24,260 nucleotides of DNA from Opitutia bacterium UBA957 (GTDB lineage: Bacteria; Verrucomicrobiota; Verrucomicrobiia; Opitutales; UBA953). A program made the translations under genes and the position numbers. The first letter of the stretch is position 1. Each line of letters begins with the position of its first letter. Under the pieces are notes generated by a model. That model searched no databases. It was not told where the DNA came from and worked only from the letters and a program-made list of their open reading frames with translations. This document shows, piece by piece, positions 8,476-16,463 of this stretch. The stretch covers positions 1-24,260 of the forward strand of contig DBCN01000071.1 in the NCBI GenBank assembly GCA_002293065.1, written 5' to 3'.

Positions 8476-9621
8476 ATGTACATCCCCCCTGAAATCCGCA
8501 CCCACCTCGAAGAGGTCGAGCGCCGCGCCGGCTACCTCTGGAAATTCCTCGATGTGGCGGGCAAGCAGGTCCTCATCGGTAGGCTCGAAGAACAGATGAC
8601 CGCGCCCAATTTCTGGGATAGCCAGAAGGCCGCCCAGAAGGTCATCTCCGAGTGCAACGGGTACAAGACCATCATCGGGCCCCAAATCCTCTTCCGCCGG
8701 AAACTCGACGACGCCAAGACGTTGGCCGAATTGATCGTCGAATCTCCCGACGGTTCCGCCGATGCGGAGGTCGAAGAACTCCGCAAGCTCGCCAGCGACA
8801 TGGTCACGGAAGTGGCCGAGCTTGAAATCGCCTCCTTCCTTTCCGGTCTGCACGACAAGTCCAACGCCATCGTCACCGTGAAGGCGGGCGCGGGCGGCAC
8901 GGAGTCCAACGACTGGGCCGACCTGCTCTTCCGCATGTATACGCGCTGGGCGGAACGCCGCGGCTTCAAGGTCGAGATCGAAGACATCGCCGAAGGCGAA
9001 GGCGCCGGCATCAGCCAGGCGACCTTCCGCCTCGAAGGTCCCAACGCCTATGGCTACATCAAGGCCGAACGCGGCGTCCATCGGCTCGTGCGCATCTCCC
9101 CTTTCGACGCCAACGCGCGTCGGCATACCTCGTTCGCCTCGGTCGACGTCGTGGCGGAAATCGACGATGACATCGAGATCGAGATCCAGGAAGCCGATCT
9201 CCGCGTCGACGTCTACCGCTCCAGCGGCAAGGGCGGTCAGCACGTCAACAAGACCGAATCGGCGGTGCGCCTGACGCACATCCCCACCGGCATCGTGGTG
9301 GCCTGCCAACGCGAACGGTCGCAGGTCAAGAACCGCGCCTTGGCGATGAAGATCCTCCGCGCCCGCATCTACGAGAAGACCCTCGACGACAAGCGCGCCG
9401 AGATGGAGAAGTATTACGGCGAAAAGGGCGACATCGGTTGGGGCAACCAGATCCGTTCCTACGTCTTCCAACCTTACCAGATGGTGAAGGATCTGCGCAC
9501 GGGCGTCGAAACGGGCAACATCCAGGCCGTGATGGACGGGGATATCGACGCCTTCATCAACGGTTGGCTCCGTGCCGGTGGCCCACGCACGCGCAACAAG
9601 GACATCAAGATCGAAGACTAA
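8476..9621 (+). CDS. prfB: Peptide chain release factor 2 (RF2)
   Basis: RF2 recognises UGA and UAA stop codons and triggers peptide release. The 381-residue product has the codon-reading tripeptide SPF (residues 208-210) and the catalytic GGQ (253-255, in GKGGQHVNKTES). The start at 8476 aligns without gaps to E. coli RF2, Leu25-Asp26 falling at the same numbers. That is exactly where many bacteria carry the in-frame UGA and +1 programmed frameshift. Here the codons read Phe-Leu-Asp and the frame is continuous, so the autoregulatory frameshift is absent. A TTG start at 8437 is in frame but adds an unrelated 13-residue leader. The gene lies 18 bases upstream of the ATP-grasp-like gene. Confidence 0.97.
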   Translation: MYIPPEIRTHLEEVERRAGYLWKFLDVAGKQVLIGRLEEQMTAPNFWDSQKAAQKVISECNGYKTIIGPQILFRRKLDDAKTLAELIVESPDGSADAEVEELRKLASDMVTEVAELEIASFLSGLHDKSNAIVTVKAGAGGTESNDWADLLFRMYTRWAERRGFKVEIEDIAEGEGAGISQATFRLEGPNAYGYIKAERGVHRLVRISPFDANARRHTSFASVDVVAEIDDDIEIEIQEADLRVDVYRSSGKGGQHVNKTESAVRLTHIPTGIVVACQRERSQVKNRALAMKILRARIYEKTLDDKRAEMEKYYGEKGDIGWGNQIRSYVFQPYQMVKDLRTGVETGNIQAVMDGDIDAFINGWLRAGGPRTRNKDIKIED

Positions 9622-9639
9622 GCGTCTTCACGTACCCCG

Positions 9640-11037
9640 ATGCCCAGCCAAGCCACCCTGCGCCAAAAGCTCCTCGATCAGCCGCTCTTTGCGGATAAGA
9701 TCTGGAAACTGTCGCCGGAGCCTTGGCCGCTGAGCGAAGCCCAGGTCAAGGACCTCAAGCGCATCGGGGCGGCTTGCCTGAGCTACCACCGCGCGCTGGA
9801 ACGCCTGTATGTCCGTTCCTTCACGGACAAGAAGATCCTCCGCAATCGCGACGTCCACGCCAAGTGGGTCTCCGAATACCTCGATCGGTACAAGCCCCAA
9901 GGGCTCATCGAGCACGGCCGCCACCGGGCGGTCAAGGGCCAGTGTCCCGTCGTCCTGCGCCCGGACCTCCTCATCACCGACGAAGGTTTCACGATGACGG
10001 AATTGGACAGCGTCCCCGGCGGGGTCGGGCTCACGGCCTACCTCAATGAAGTCTACGCCGAGGATTGCTCGACGCTCGTCGGTTCGACGACCATGCCCGA
10101 GCGTTTCTTCGCCGCGCTCGGACGGCTGACCCCGCAGAACCGTTTCCCCTTGGTGGCCATCGTCGTCAGCGAGGAAGCGGCGACCTACCGGCCGGAATTC
10201 CTTTGGCTGGGCGAAAAACTCCGCTCGCTCGGCCATGACGTGCAGGTCGTCGACCCAGGCCAGCTCATGCAGATGGGCTCGGAGACCTACATCCCCGTCG
10301 ACGGTGCGCCGCGGAAGGTCGACCTGATCTACCGGTTCTTCGAACTCTTCGACCTCGCCAACGTCAAAGGCGCCGACGGGATCTTCAATGGTGTCGAGGC
10401 CGGCCAAGTGGCGCTGACCCCGCCGATGAAGGCCTATCAAGAAGAGAAGCTCGGGTTGGCTTTGCTGCATCACCCGATGCTCTCCGAGTTCTGGAAGGAG
10501 AACCTCCCCGAAGACCACCATGAGGCGTTGTTCCGCATCGTGCCGAAGACCTGGATCATGGAGAAGACCGACCTGCCGCCGACCGCGGTGCTGCACGCCC
10601 CGCTCGTCAACGGTCGACCGATTCGCGACTGGACCGAACTGGCCGAAGCCTCCCAGCGCGAACGCAACCTGATCATCAAAGCCAGCGGCTTCCATGAGAC
10701 CGCCTGGGGCGCCCGCAGCGTCACGCTCGGCAGCGACGTCTCGCGCGAAGAATGGCTGGAAGCGATCGAGCGCGCCCTCGACCCGGAAAACGAAACGTTC
10801 CACGTGATGCAGGAATACCATAAGCCCTCCCGGCTGAGCCACCCCGTTTACGCGGATGATGGCTCGGTCGTCCCGGCCGATGGCCGCGTTCGCCTCTGCC
10901 CCTACTACTTCGTGGACGGGGATACCGTGGAGCTTTCGGGTGTCCTGTCGACGTTCTGCCCCGCCGACAAGAAGATCATCCACGGGATGAAAGATGCGGC
11001 GTTGTTGCCCTGCAGGCTGGTGAGCCCGCCGGCCTGA
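9640..11037 (+). CDS. Circularly permuted ATP-grasp-like protein, substrate unknown
   Basis: A 465-residue soluble protein. Several segments, in order, resemble circularly permuted ATP-grasp ligases and glutathionylspermidine-synthase-like proteins: VVLRPDLLITDEGFTMTELD (the RPD...E-x-D/N nucleotide-side motif), KVDLIYRFFELFDL (the vD-x-x-YRR segment), GVEAGQVALTPPMKAYQEEK (the aGN...lGxGv-x-x-K segment), LIIKASGFHETAWGARSVTL (the VvKP-x-x-GxGGxGV loop) and a final LCPYYFVDGDTVELSGVLST (the LRpf...pGgLtR end). The classical glycine-rich loop is altered to GFHETAWGA. Ligases of this fold join a carboxylate to an amine using ATP; the substrates here are not indicated. No amidase or peptide partner gene is adjacent. 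Confidence is very high that it is a gene and moderate for the fold. Confidence 0.72.
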   Translation: MPSQATLRQKLLDQPLFADKIWKLSPEPWPLSEAQVKDLKRIGAACLSYHRALERLYVRSFTDKKILRNRDVHAKWVSEYLDRYKPQGLIEHGRHRAVKGQCPVVLRPDLLITDEGFTMTELDSVPGGVGLTAYLNEVYAEDCSTLVGSTTMPERFFAALGRLTPQNRFPLVAIVVSEEAATYRPEFLWLGEKLRSLGHDVQVVDPGQLMQMGSETYIPVDGAPRKVDLIYRFFELFDLANVKGADGIFNGVEAGQVALTPPMKAYQEEKLGLALLHHPMLSEFWKENLPEDHHEALFRIVPKTWIMEKTDLPPTAVLHAPLVNGRPIRDWTELAEASQRERNLIIKASGFHETAWGARSVTLGSDVSREEWLEAIERALDPENETFHVMQEYHKPSRLSHPVYADDGSVVPADGRVRLCPYYFVDGDTVELSGVLSTFCPADKKIIHGMKDAALLPCRLVSPPA

Positions 11038-11098
11038 TCCCCGCTTGGGTTAGTCAGGTTGCCTTGCCTCCGGCAGGGATTCCGCCAACTTCGAGGGC

Positions 11099-13150
11099 AT
11101 GAAGCGTCTGCTTGCCCTCCTTTTGCTCGGCTGCCTCTGGCTGACACCGTCCGCCCACGCCGCGTCCCACACCAAGGTCGACCTGGTCAACTTGACGCCG
11201 GACATCCGTCCGGGCCAAAAGGCCCTGATCGCGGTACGCTTTGTCTGCGACGAGCACTTCCACATCTACTGGAAGAATCCCGGGGATGCCGGCCAAAGTC
11301 CGACCATCGAATGGAAGGACGCCGCGGGCACCGTCCCGGGCGCCCTGCTCTACCCCGGCCCCAAGCTGCTCGACCAGAAGGGCATCTACAATTTCGTCCA
11401 TGAATATGAAACGTTGTTGCTCGTCGAGTTGACCATCCCGGCGAACGCCACGGGCGAACTCAACCTGCAGGCGAAGGTCGAATGGCTCGAGTGCGACGAC
11501 AAGGGCTGCTACCCGTTCGACAAGGAGGTCGCCCTGAAACTCAAGGTCGGTCCCGGCAATGCCACGGCCAAACACGACCCGAAACTATATGGCGACCTGC
11601 GCCCCGTCGTCCGCGCCAGTTATGGCAGCAAGGACGGCACGCTGACGGTGACGCCGCCCGCCGAAGCCAAGTTGGAGTTGTCGAAGGTTTGGTTTCCCGA
11701 GCGCGGCTTCCTCGCGCCCGAAGGCGTCTTCACGCAGAAAGCGGACGCGACCACGAAACGCTTCAACCTGAAGGACGCGTCCGAAAAACTCACCGACGGT
11801 TCCGTGATCTTCGCTGCCCAGGACACGAGCGGTACTTGGCACCGGGTCGAAGCGACCGCCGCGGCGGGCGGCGCCACCCCCGCCCCGGCTAATCCCGCCA
11901 CGAAGGAAGTCTCCAAGGGCAACACCGGCTGGCAGGCTTGGTCGCCCGAGGCCGAAGCCAAGGCGCTGGCCGCTGGCCAGACGGTCTACGTCGATTTCAC
12001 GGCCGAATGGTGCGCGACCTGTCAGATCAACAAGCGCGTCTACAAGCACGACATCGTCGCCGCCGCCTTGGCCGACAAGGGCGTCGTGCTCATGAAGGCC
12101 GACTGGACCAAGAAGGATGCGGTGATCGCGGCCGAGTTGACCAAGTACGGCCGCAGCGGCGTGCCCTGCAACGTCTTCCTGAAGCAAGGCGCCCCGACGG
12201 CTTTGCTTTCCGAAGTGATCTCGGATGCGGAGGTGCTCACCGCCCTGAACGCCATCAGCGCGGGCAAGGAATACCGCGCCACCAACGAGTCACACGGTTA
12301 TGTCGTCTGGCTGCTCCTGGCTTTCGGTGGTGGCGCCCTGCTCAACCTCATGCCATGCGTTTTCCCGGTGATTGGCCTGAAGGTCCTGGGCTTTGCCCGT
12401 GAAGCCGGCGCCGACCGAGGCGTGGTCGTGCGCAATGGCCTCCTCTATTCCCTCGGGGTCGTCCTCAGCTTCCTCGCGCTGGCAGGCATCATCCTCGCCC
12501 TCAAGGCTGGCGGCGACTCCGTCGGTTGGGGCTTTCAGATGCAGTCGCCAGGCTTCGTGCTCGGCACCTGCGTCCTCATGGTGACGCTCGGCCTGAGCCT
12601 GGCGGGCGTCTACGAGATCGGCGCCGGCCTCGCAGGTACGGCCGCCAGCGCTGAGCCGCAAGGCGGGGCTTCAGGTGCTTTCTTCTCGGGTGTGCTCGCG
12701 ACCGCGGTGGCGACCCCATGCACCGCTCCGGGTCTGGGTGCAGCTTTGGGCTTTGCCCTCGATAAGGATCGGGCCTCGAGCGAGACGTTGTTGTTCTTCG
12801 TGGTGATCGGACTCGGCATGGCCCTGCCCTACCTCCTGCTCTCCGTCTTCCCCAAATTGACGAACCTCCTGCCGCGCCCCGGCGAATGGATGGAGACGCT
12901 GAAGCAGGCGATGGCCTTCCCGCTCTTCGCCTACGCGCTTTACCTGCTCTGGGTCCTCAACACCCAAGTCGATGACCGCGGCTGGGTGCGCGATGCCTCC
13001 CTCGGTTTGGCCGTGCTTGCCGCCGCCTGCTGGATCTGGGGTCGCTGGGGTGCCCCGCATCGTACGGACCGTGAGCGCCTGATCGGCAAGACCACTGCCG
13101 TCTTGCTCTACGTTTTGACCCTCGCGCACCTGTATTGGTATCTGCCGTAA
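11099..13150 (+). CDS. DsbD-like thiol:disulfide interchange protein with rearranged domain order
   Basis: A 683-residue membrane protein expected to carry electrons from cytoplasmic thioredoxin to periplasmic thiols. Order: signal peptide (1-21, ending AHA); DsbD-alpha/ScsB-like domain (about 22-255) with redox Cys132 and Cys137 (LECDDKGCYPF); thioredoxin-like domain (about 275-390) with WCATC (Cys305, Cys308) and RSGVPCN, where Pro356 is the cis-Pro; then the membrane domain (400-683) with its two conserved cysteines in LMPCVFP (Cys420) and ATPCTAPG (Cys541). The C-terminus is a membrane helix. In E. coli DsbD the thioredoxin domain comes after the membrane domain, so this order is unusual. 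Both soluble domains should still be periplasmic. A bidirectional terminator follows. Confidence 0.93.
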   Translation: MKRLLALLLLGCLWLTPSAHAASHTKVDLVNLTPDIRPGQKALIAVRFVCDEHFHIYWKNPGDAGQSPTIEWKDAAGTVPGALLYPGPKLLDQKGIYNFVHEYETLLLVELTIPANATGELNLQAKVEWLECDDKGCYPFDKEVALKLKVGPGNATAKHDPKLYGDLRPVVRASYGSKDGTLTVTPPAEAKLELSKVWFPERGFLAPEGVFTQKADATTKRFNLKDASEKLTDGSVIFAAQDTSGTWHRVEATAAAGGATPAPANPATKEVSKGNTGWQAWSPEAEAKALAAGQTVYVDFTAEWCATCQINKRVYKHDIVAAALADKGVVLMKADWTKKDAVIAAELTKYGRSGVPCNVFLKQGAPTALLSEVISDAEVLTALNAISAGKEYRATNESHGYVVWLLLAFGGGALLNLMPCVFPVIGLKVLGFAREAGADRGVVVRNGLLYSLGVVLSFLALAGIILALKAGGDSVGWGFQMQSPGFVLGTCVLMVTLGLSLAGVYEIGAGLAGTAASAEPQGGASGAFFSGVLATAVATPCTAPGLGAALGFALDKDRASSETLLFFVVIGLGMALPYLLLSVFPKLTNLLPRPGEWMETLKQAMAFPLFAYALYLLWVLNTQVDDRGWVRDASLGLAVLAAACWIWGRWGAPHRTDRERLIGKTTAVLLYVLTLAHLYWYLP

Positions 13151-13187
13151 GGCGACGCAGCATCCCCCGGAATGGAGGCATAAAATA

Positions 13188-13211
13188 GGCCCGCTTCGCA
13201 GCGGGCCTTTT
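13188..13211. terminator. Bidirectional rho-independent terminator
   Basis: A perfect 8-bp inverted repeat (GGCCCGCT at 13188-13195 and AGCGGGCC at 13200-13207) encloses the loop TCGC. TTTT follows on the plus strand (13208-13211). An AAAA run at 13182-13185 gives a T-run for minus-strand transcripts. It lies between the convergent DsbD-like and OmpA-like genes and would stop both. Confidence 0.9.
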
Positions 13212-13229
13212 CCTTGGCTAGCGAGCGAC

Positions 13230-13829
13230 TTAGAGCGCGGTGACCGGAGCCGGGGAAGGCGCCGCACCCGAAGCAGGAGCGGACACCGCGGCAGGCTTGG
13301 TCGCACCCGAGGAGATTGGACCGGAGTAGTTGGCGTCGACGACGATGGCCTTGCGGTCCTTGGCGGCCGACTGGCGACCAGCGGCGCTCTTGTCGGCCTG
13401 CTGGGAGCCGAGGGCGAGGACCTCGGTGGAGCTCTGGTTGGCGCCGGACTTCACGAGGTAGTCGCGGACGTTCTGGGCGCGCTTATCGGAGAGACCCAGG
13501 TTGTATTCTTCGGTGCCGAAATGGTCGGTGTAACCTGCGATGATGACCTTCGTGGCATTCACGCGTCCGGCGATGCCGTCCAACTTGGCGCGTTCCTTGG
13601 CGTCCACCGTGTAGCGGTCAAAATCGAAGTAGATGGTGGTGAGGATGGCCTCGGGCGGGATATTGTTATTACGGATGGCGTCAGCCATCGCGCTGAAACC
13701 AGGGGGGCGGGTGTCGAGGCCGGTCGAGTTGCCACCACCGGCGTTCGCGTTGAAGTCCGAAGGCATGCGGGAGGGACCGCAGCCCACGAGGAGGCCGGCG
13801 GCGACAAGGAGAAGGGATAGACGCTTCAT
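13230..13829 (-). CDS. OmpA/Pal-like peptidoglycan-associated lipoprotein
   Basis: A 199-residue predicted outer-membrane lipoprotein. The signal peptide ends LLVGC, giving a lipidated Cys17. A Gly/Asn/Pro-rich linker follows, then an OmpA C-terminal domain (about 65-160) starting IYFDFDRYTVDA. The peptidoglycan-binding pair is present in GYTDHFGTEEYN (Asp102) and LSDKRAQNV (Arg117), with the standard 15-residue spacing. The tail from 170 is Ala/Pro/Ser-rich and low in complexity. I chose ATG 13829 because it begins a clean lipoprotein signal; in-frame ATGs at 13841 and 13868 only lengthen the n-region. It lies 51 bases downstream of the ThiF-rhodanese gene on the same strand. A weak promoter-like TTGCCG-17-TTTTAT sits in that gap, so it may also have its own start. 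No TolB or other Tol gene is adjacent. Confidence 0.92.
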   Translation of the reverse strand: MKRLSLLLVAAGLLVGCGPSRMPSDFNANAGGGNSTGLDTRPPGFSAMADAIRNNNIPPEAILTTIYFDFDRYTVDAKERAKLDGIAGRVNATKVIIAGYTDHFGTEEYNLGLSDKRAQNVRDYLVKSGANQSSTEVLALGSQQADKSAAGRQSAAKDRKAIVVDANYSGPISSGATKPAAVSAPASGAAPSPAPVTAL

Positions 13830-13880
13830 GGTTGAGGCCATAAAAGGTGCGTTTTCTGGGGTCGGCAAGCCTTGACTCGA

Positions 13881-15029
13881 TTAGTAGCGGCGGACCTTGG
13901 GGTCGACCTTCTGGGACCAAGCGTCGATACCTCCCTGTACATTCGAGACCTGGGTATAACCTTTGGCCCTCAAAAACTGGGTGACGCGGAGGCTACGGCC
14001 GCCGTGGTGGCAGTGGATCAGGACGGGGACGTCCTGTGGGATTTCCTTCAATCGCTCCGGCACCGAGGCCATCGGGATGAGCTTGGCGCAGGCGATGCAA
14101 CAGGTGGCATGCTCCGAGGGCTCACGGACGTCGATGAGTACGGGCGGCTGAGCGGAAGCCAGCAAGCGAGCGGCTTCTTCGATGGAGACTTCCAGGGGGT
14201 GTTCGGACATGGAGCGGGGGGCGGTTGGGCAGGTGGTGGGTTGGTAAGCGGATTTTTCGAGGGATCGAATGGTCGGCTGGCGGCCACAGGCTGGGCAAGC
14301 GGAGTCAACGGTCAGACGCACCACGCGGGCGGTGCCCGCGGCGATATCGATCAACTGCAGACGGGAATGGGTCCGTTGGCCAATCAGGACGGCGATCACT
14401 TCCGCCGCCATCCACGAGCCCACCACCCCGCAGGTCGCCCCCCACACACCCGCGTCGGCGCACGTCGGCACGGCGGATGCATCCGGCATGACTGGGTAAA
14501 CGCAGCGATAGCAACCGGCTCCGGGTAAGAAGACGCCCACCTGCCCTTCGCTCCGCAGCACGCTCCCGTGCACCAGCGGTTTGCCGGCCAGGACGCACGC
14601 ATCCGCCGCCAAGAACCGCGTCGCGAAATTATCGGTGCCATCGACGACGAGATCGTAACGTGCCGCGAGCTCGGCCGCATTCTCGACGGTGAATCCTTCC
14701 GGATGGAGCGCGATCTGGAGGCCGGGATTGATTTCCGACAAAGCTTCGGCGGCGGAAATGGTCTTCGGCAGCCCCAAGGTGTCGAAGCCATGCAGGACCT
14801 GCCGATGGAGATTGCTGAGGTCGACCTTATCCGGATCGGCGATGCCCATGAAGCCGACCCCGGCCGCGGCCAGGTAGAGCGCCGCCGGCGACCCGAGGCC
14901 ACCTGCGCCCAAGACCAGGACCTTGGCCGACTTCAGCTTGAGTTGCCCCGCTTCGCCCACGCCGGGCAGACGCATCTGCCGGGAGTAGAGTTCCCGTTCA
15001 TGCGAGCCAAGGCGTTCGTCCGACGACAT
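13881..15029 (-). CDS. ThiF/MoeB-family adenylyltransferase fused to a rhodanese domain
   Basis: A 382-residue E1-like enzyme that should adenylate the C-terminal glycine of a ThiS- or MoaD-type sulfur carrier and pass sulfur through its rhodanese domain (as in MoeZ/MOCS3 types). Visible: nucleotide loop GAGGLGSP (41-48), Asp65, Arg76-Gln77 (LHRQV), the family sequence GTDNFATR (131-138), a CxxC pair at Cys173/Cys176 and another at Cys245/Cys248 for zinc, and a candidate catalytic Cys190 (PTCADAGVWG). The rhodanese domain spans about 280-380, with active Cys340 in HCHHGGRS. I chose the start at 15029 because longer N-terminal sequence is atypical. An internal Met at 274 falls at the junction of the two domains. 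No carrier gene is nearby, so thiamine, molybdopterin or tRNA thiolation cannot be separated. Confidence 0.93.
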   Translation of the reverse strand: MSSDERLGSHERELYSRQMRLPGVGEAGQLKLKSAKVLVLGAGGLGSPAALYLAAAGVGFMGIADPDKVDLSNLHRQVLHGFDTLGLPKTISAAEALSEINPGLQIALHPEGFTVENAAELAARYDLVVDGTDNFATRFLAADACVLAGKPLVHGSVLRSEGQVGVFLPGAGCYRCVYPVMPDASAVPTCADAGVWGATCGVVGSWMAAEVIAVLIGQRTHSRLQLIDIAAGTARVVRLTVDSACPACGRQPTIRSLEKSAYQPTTCPTAPRSMSEHPLEVSIEEAARLLASAQPPVLIDVREPSEHATCCIACAKLIPMASVPERLKEIPQDVPVLIHCHHGGRSLRVTQFLRAKGYTQVSNVQGGIDAWSQKVDPKVRRY

Positions 15030-15094
15030 CCCTCCATGCAGTGCAAGCCCTGCCCCGCTGTCAAACCCCAGCCACCGCAAAGCAGGGATTGAAA

Positions 15095-15565
15095 ATGGCC
15101 CCATCCTTCCACAGCGTCCCGGCCGTGTCTTCCGTCTTTCTCGGCATTGACTATGGTTCCAAGCGCGTCGGCCTCAGCCACGGCGATGAGCTGGGCTTTG
15201 CCTTTCCCTTGGCGGCGGCCACCGCCCCCGATGCCGAGGAACGCTTCAGCCAGATCGGCCGGGAAATCGCCCGCCTCAAAGTCACCCAGCTCGTCTTAGG
15301 CTACCCGTTATCCCTGGAAGGCGAAAAGACCAAGCGCTGCCTTGAAGTGGATGCCTTCGCCGCCGAACTGACCCAGCGGTTTGGATTGCCCATCGAACTC
15401 GTGGATGAAGGCCTCACCAGCCAAGCCGCCGATGCCCTGTCCGGGCAGCGTAAGCCACGTACTTCCAAGGAGCGCCAAGACCAAGCGAAGTCCGGCGAAC
15501 GCGACTCCCGCGCCGCCGCCGTCATGCTGCAAGACTTCCTCAATAGCCGAGGCTTCGGCGCCTAA
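15095..15565 (+). CDS. ruvX: RuvX/YqgF-family putative pre-16S rRNA nuclease (RNase H fold)
   Basis: A 156-residue RNase H-fold protein; the family is implicated in 5' maturation of 16S rRNA and was earlier annotated as a Holliday junction resolvase. Family landmarks: FLGIDYGSKRVGLS with Asp19, LVLGYPLSLEGEKTK, VDEGLTSQAA with Glu105 (the family usually has DERLT, so Arg is Gly106 here), and RDSRAAAVMLQDFL with Asp137. The three acidic residues expected for metal-dependent cleavage are all present. I chose ATG 15095 because AGGGA lies six bases upstream, one of the few Shine-Dalgarno-like sites in the window, and an earlier frame start at 15041 adds non-family sequence. It is divergent from the ThiF gene (65-base gap) and sits six bases before truA. 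Confidence 0.93.
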   Translation: MAPSFHSVPAVSSVFLGIDYGSKRVGLSHGDELGFAFPLAAATAPDAEERFSQIGREIARLKVTQLVLGYPLSLEGEKTKRCLEVDAFAAELTQRFGLPIELVDEGLTSQAADALSGQRKPRTSKERQDQAKSGERDSRAAAVMLQDFLNSRGFGA

Positions 15566-15571
15566 GCATCC

Positions 15572-16393
15572 ATGGCCAAGAGCAAATCAGCCAAGCCGGC
15601 CAAGACCAACCTCACCCCCGAGCGGTTCCTCGTCAGGGTCGCCTACGATGGCACCGATTACAAAGGGTGGCAGATTCAGGATGTCGGTCGCACCATCCAA
15701 GGCGAACTCGAGGGGCGGCTGTCCCGGATCTTCAAGACGCCGATCACCATCCACGCGAGCGGCCGCACGGATGGTGGCGTCCATAGCGTCGGCCAGTGTT
15801 TTCATTTCGATGCTTTTTGGCCGCATCCTTGCAAGCGCCTGATGCATGCCATCAATACGGGCGAACAGGCGGGCCTGCTGATCACGCACATCCAGCGCGT
15901 GGCCGCCGATTTCCACTGCCGCAGTTCGGCTACCGGTAAGCGCTACCGCTATGAAATCCACCTCGGCTTCCCCCCGCCGTGGGAAGCCCGTTATTGCCTG
16001 GGGTTGAATTGGGATACCCTTGATGTCAAAGCGATGCGTAAGGGCGCCAAGCTGCTCTTAGGTCGACACGACTTCCGGGCCTACGGTGCCACCCATCGCC
16101 AAGGCATGGAAAATGAATACCCCGTGAAAGACCTCCGGCGCCTCGAGGTTCGGCAAAAGGGTCGCCGCATCACCATCATCACGGAAGCCAGCGGTTACTT
16201 GTACAAAATGGTGCGCCGGTTGGTGGGTGGACTCCTGCGCGTAGGCGAGGGCAAGATGCCCCCCGAGCGGCTGTTGGCCTATCGCGAAGAAAGGGTCATC
16301 ACGGCGGAAATCCCCACCGCCCCTGCCCGCGGCCTCTTCATGGATAAGGTGTTCTACGACCCAGCCGATCTCCGTCCGCGGAAGCAACCTTAG
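15572..16393 (+). CDS. truA: tRNA pseudouridine synthase A
   Basis: TruA isomerises uridines 38-40 in the anticodon stem-loop of many tRNAs. The 273-residue product has the catalytic aspartate Asp67 in SGRTDGGVH. Other family marks are YDGTDYKGWQIQ near the start, SSATGKRYRYEI, GRHDFRAY and the C-terminal SGYLYKMVRRLVGGLLRVG. A short Lys/Ala-rich N-terminal extension (about 15 residues) precedes the conserved core. It follows ruvX by six bases and is probably co-transcribed with it. Confidence 0.96.
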   Translation: MAKSKSAKPAKTNLTPERFLVRVAYDGTDYKGWQIQDVGRTIQGELEGRLSRIFKTPITIHASGRTDGGVHSVGQCFHFDAFWPHPCKRLMHAINTGEQAGLLITHIQRVAADFHCRSSATGKRYRYEIHLGFPPPWEARYCLGLNWDTLDVKAMRKGAKLLLGRHDFRAYGATHRQGMENEYPVKDLRRLEVRQKGRRITIITEASGYLYKMVRRLVGGLLRVGEGKMPPERLLAYREERVITAEIPTAPARGLFMDKVFYDPADLRPRKQP

Positions 16394-16463
16394 GGCGAGA
16401 TCAAAGGCGTGTGAGAATCGGTTGCGAATTGCCTGCGGGGAAACCTGCGCCTACACCCGTCCC

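Noticed and set aside
9628..10983. 451-codon minus-strand frame opposite the ATP-grasp-like gene
   Set aside because: It is an antisense shadow; the plus-strand frame has the coherent domain motifs and fits the operon spacing.
11062..11078. Small stem-loop upstream of the DsbD-like gene
   Set aside because: Seven pairs including one G-T, a three-base loop and no T-run; possible in GC-rich DNA by chance.
11099..11134. DsbD-like protein as a lipoprotein (LLGC at residue 12)
   Set aside because: The h-region before Cys12 is short, and a better signal peptidase I site (AHA, residues 19-21) follows.
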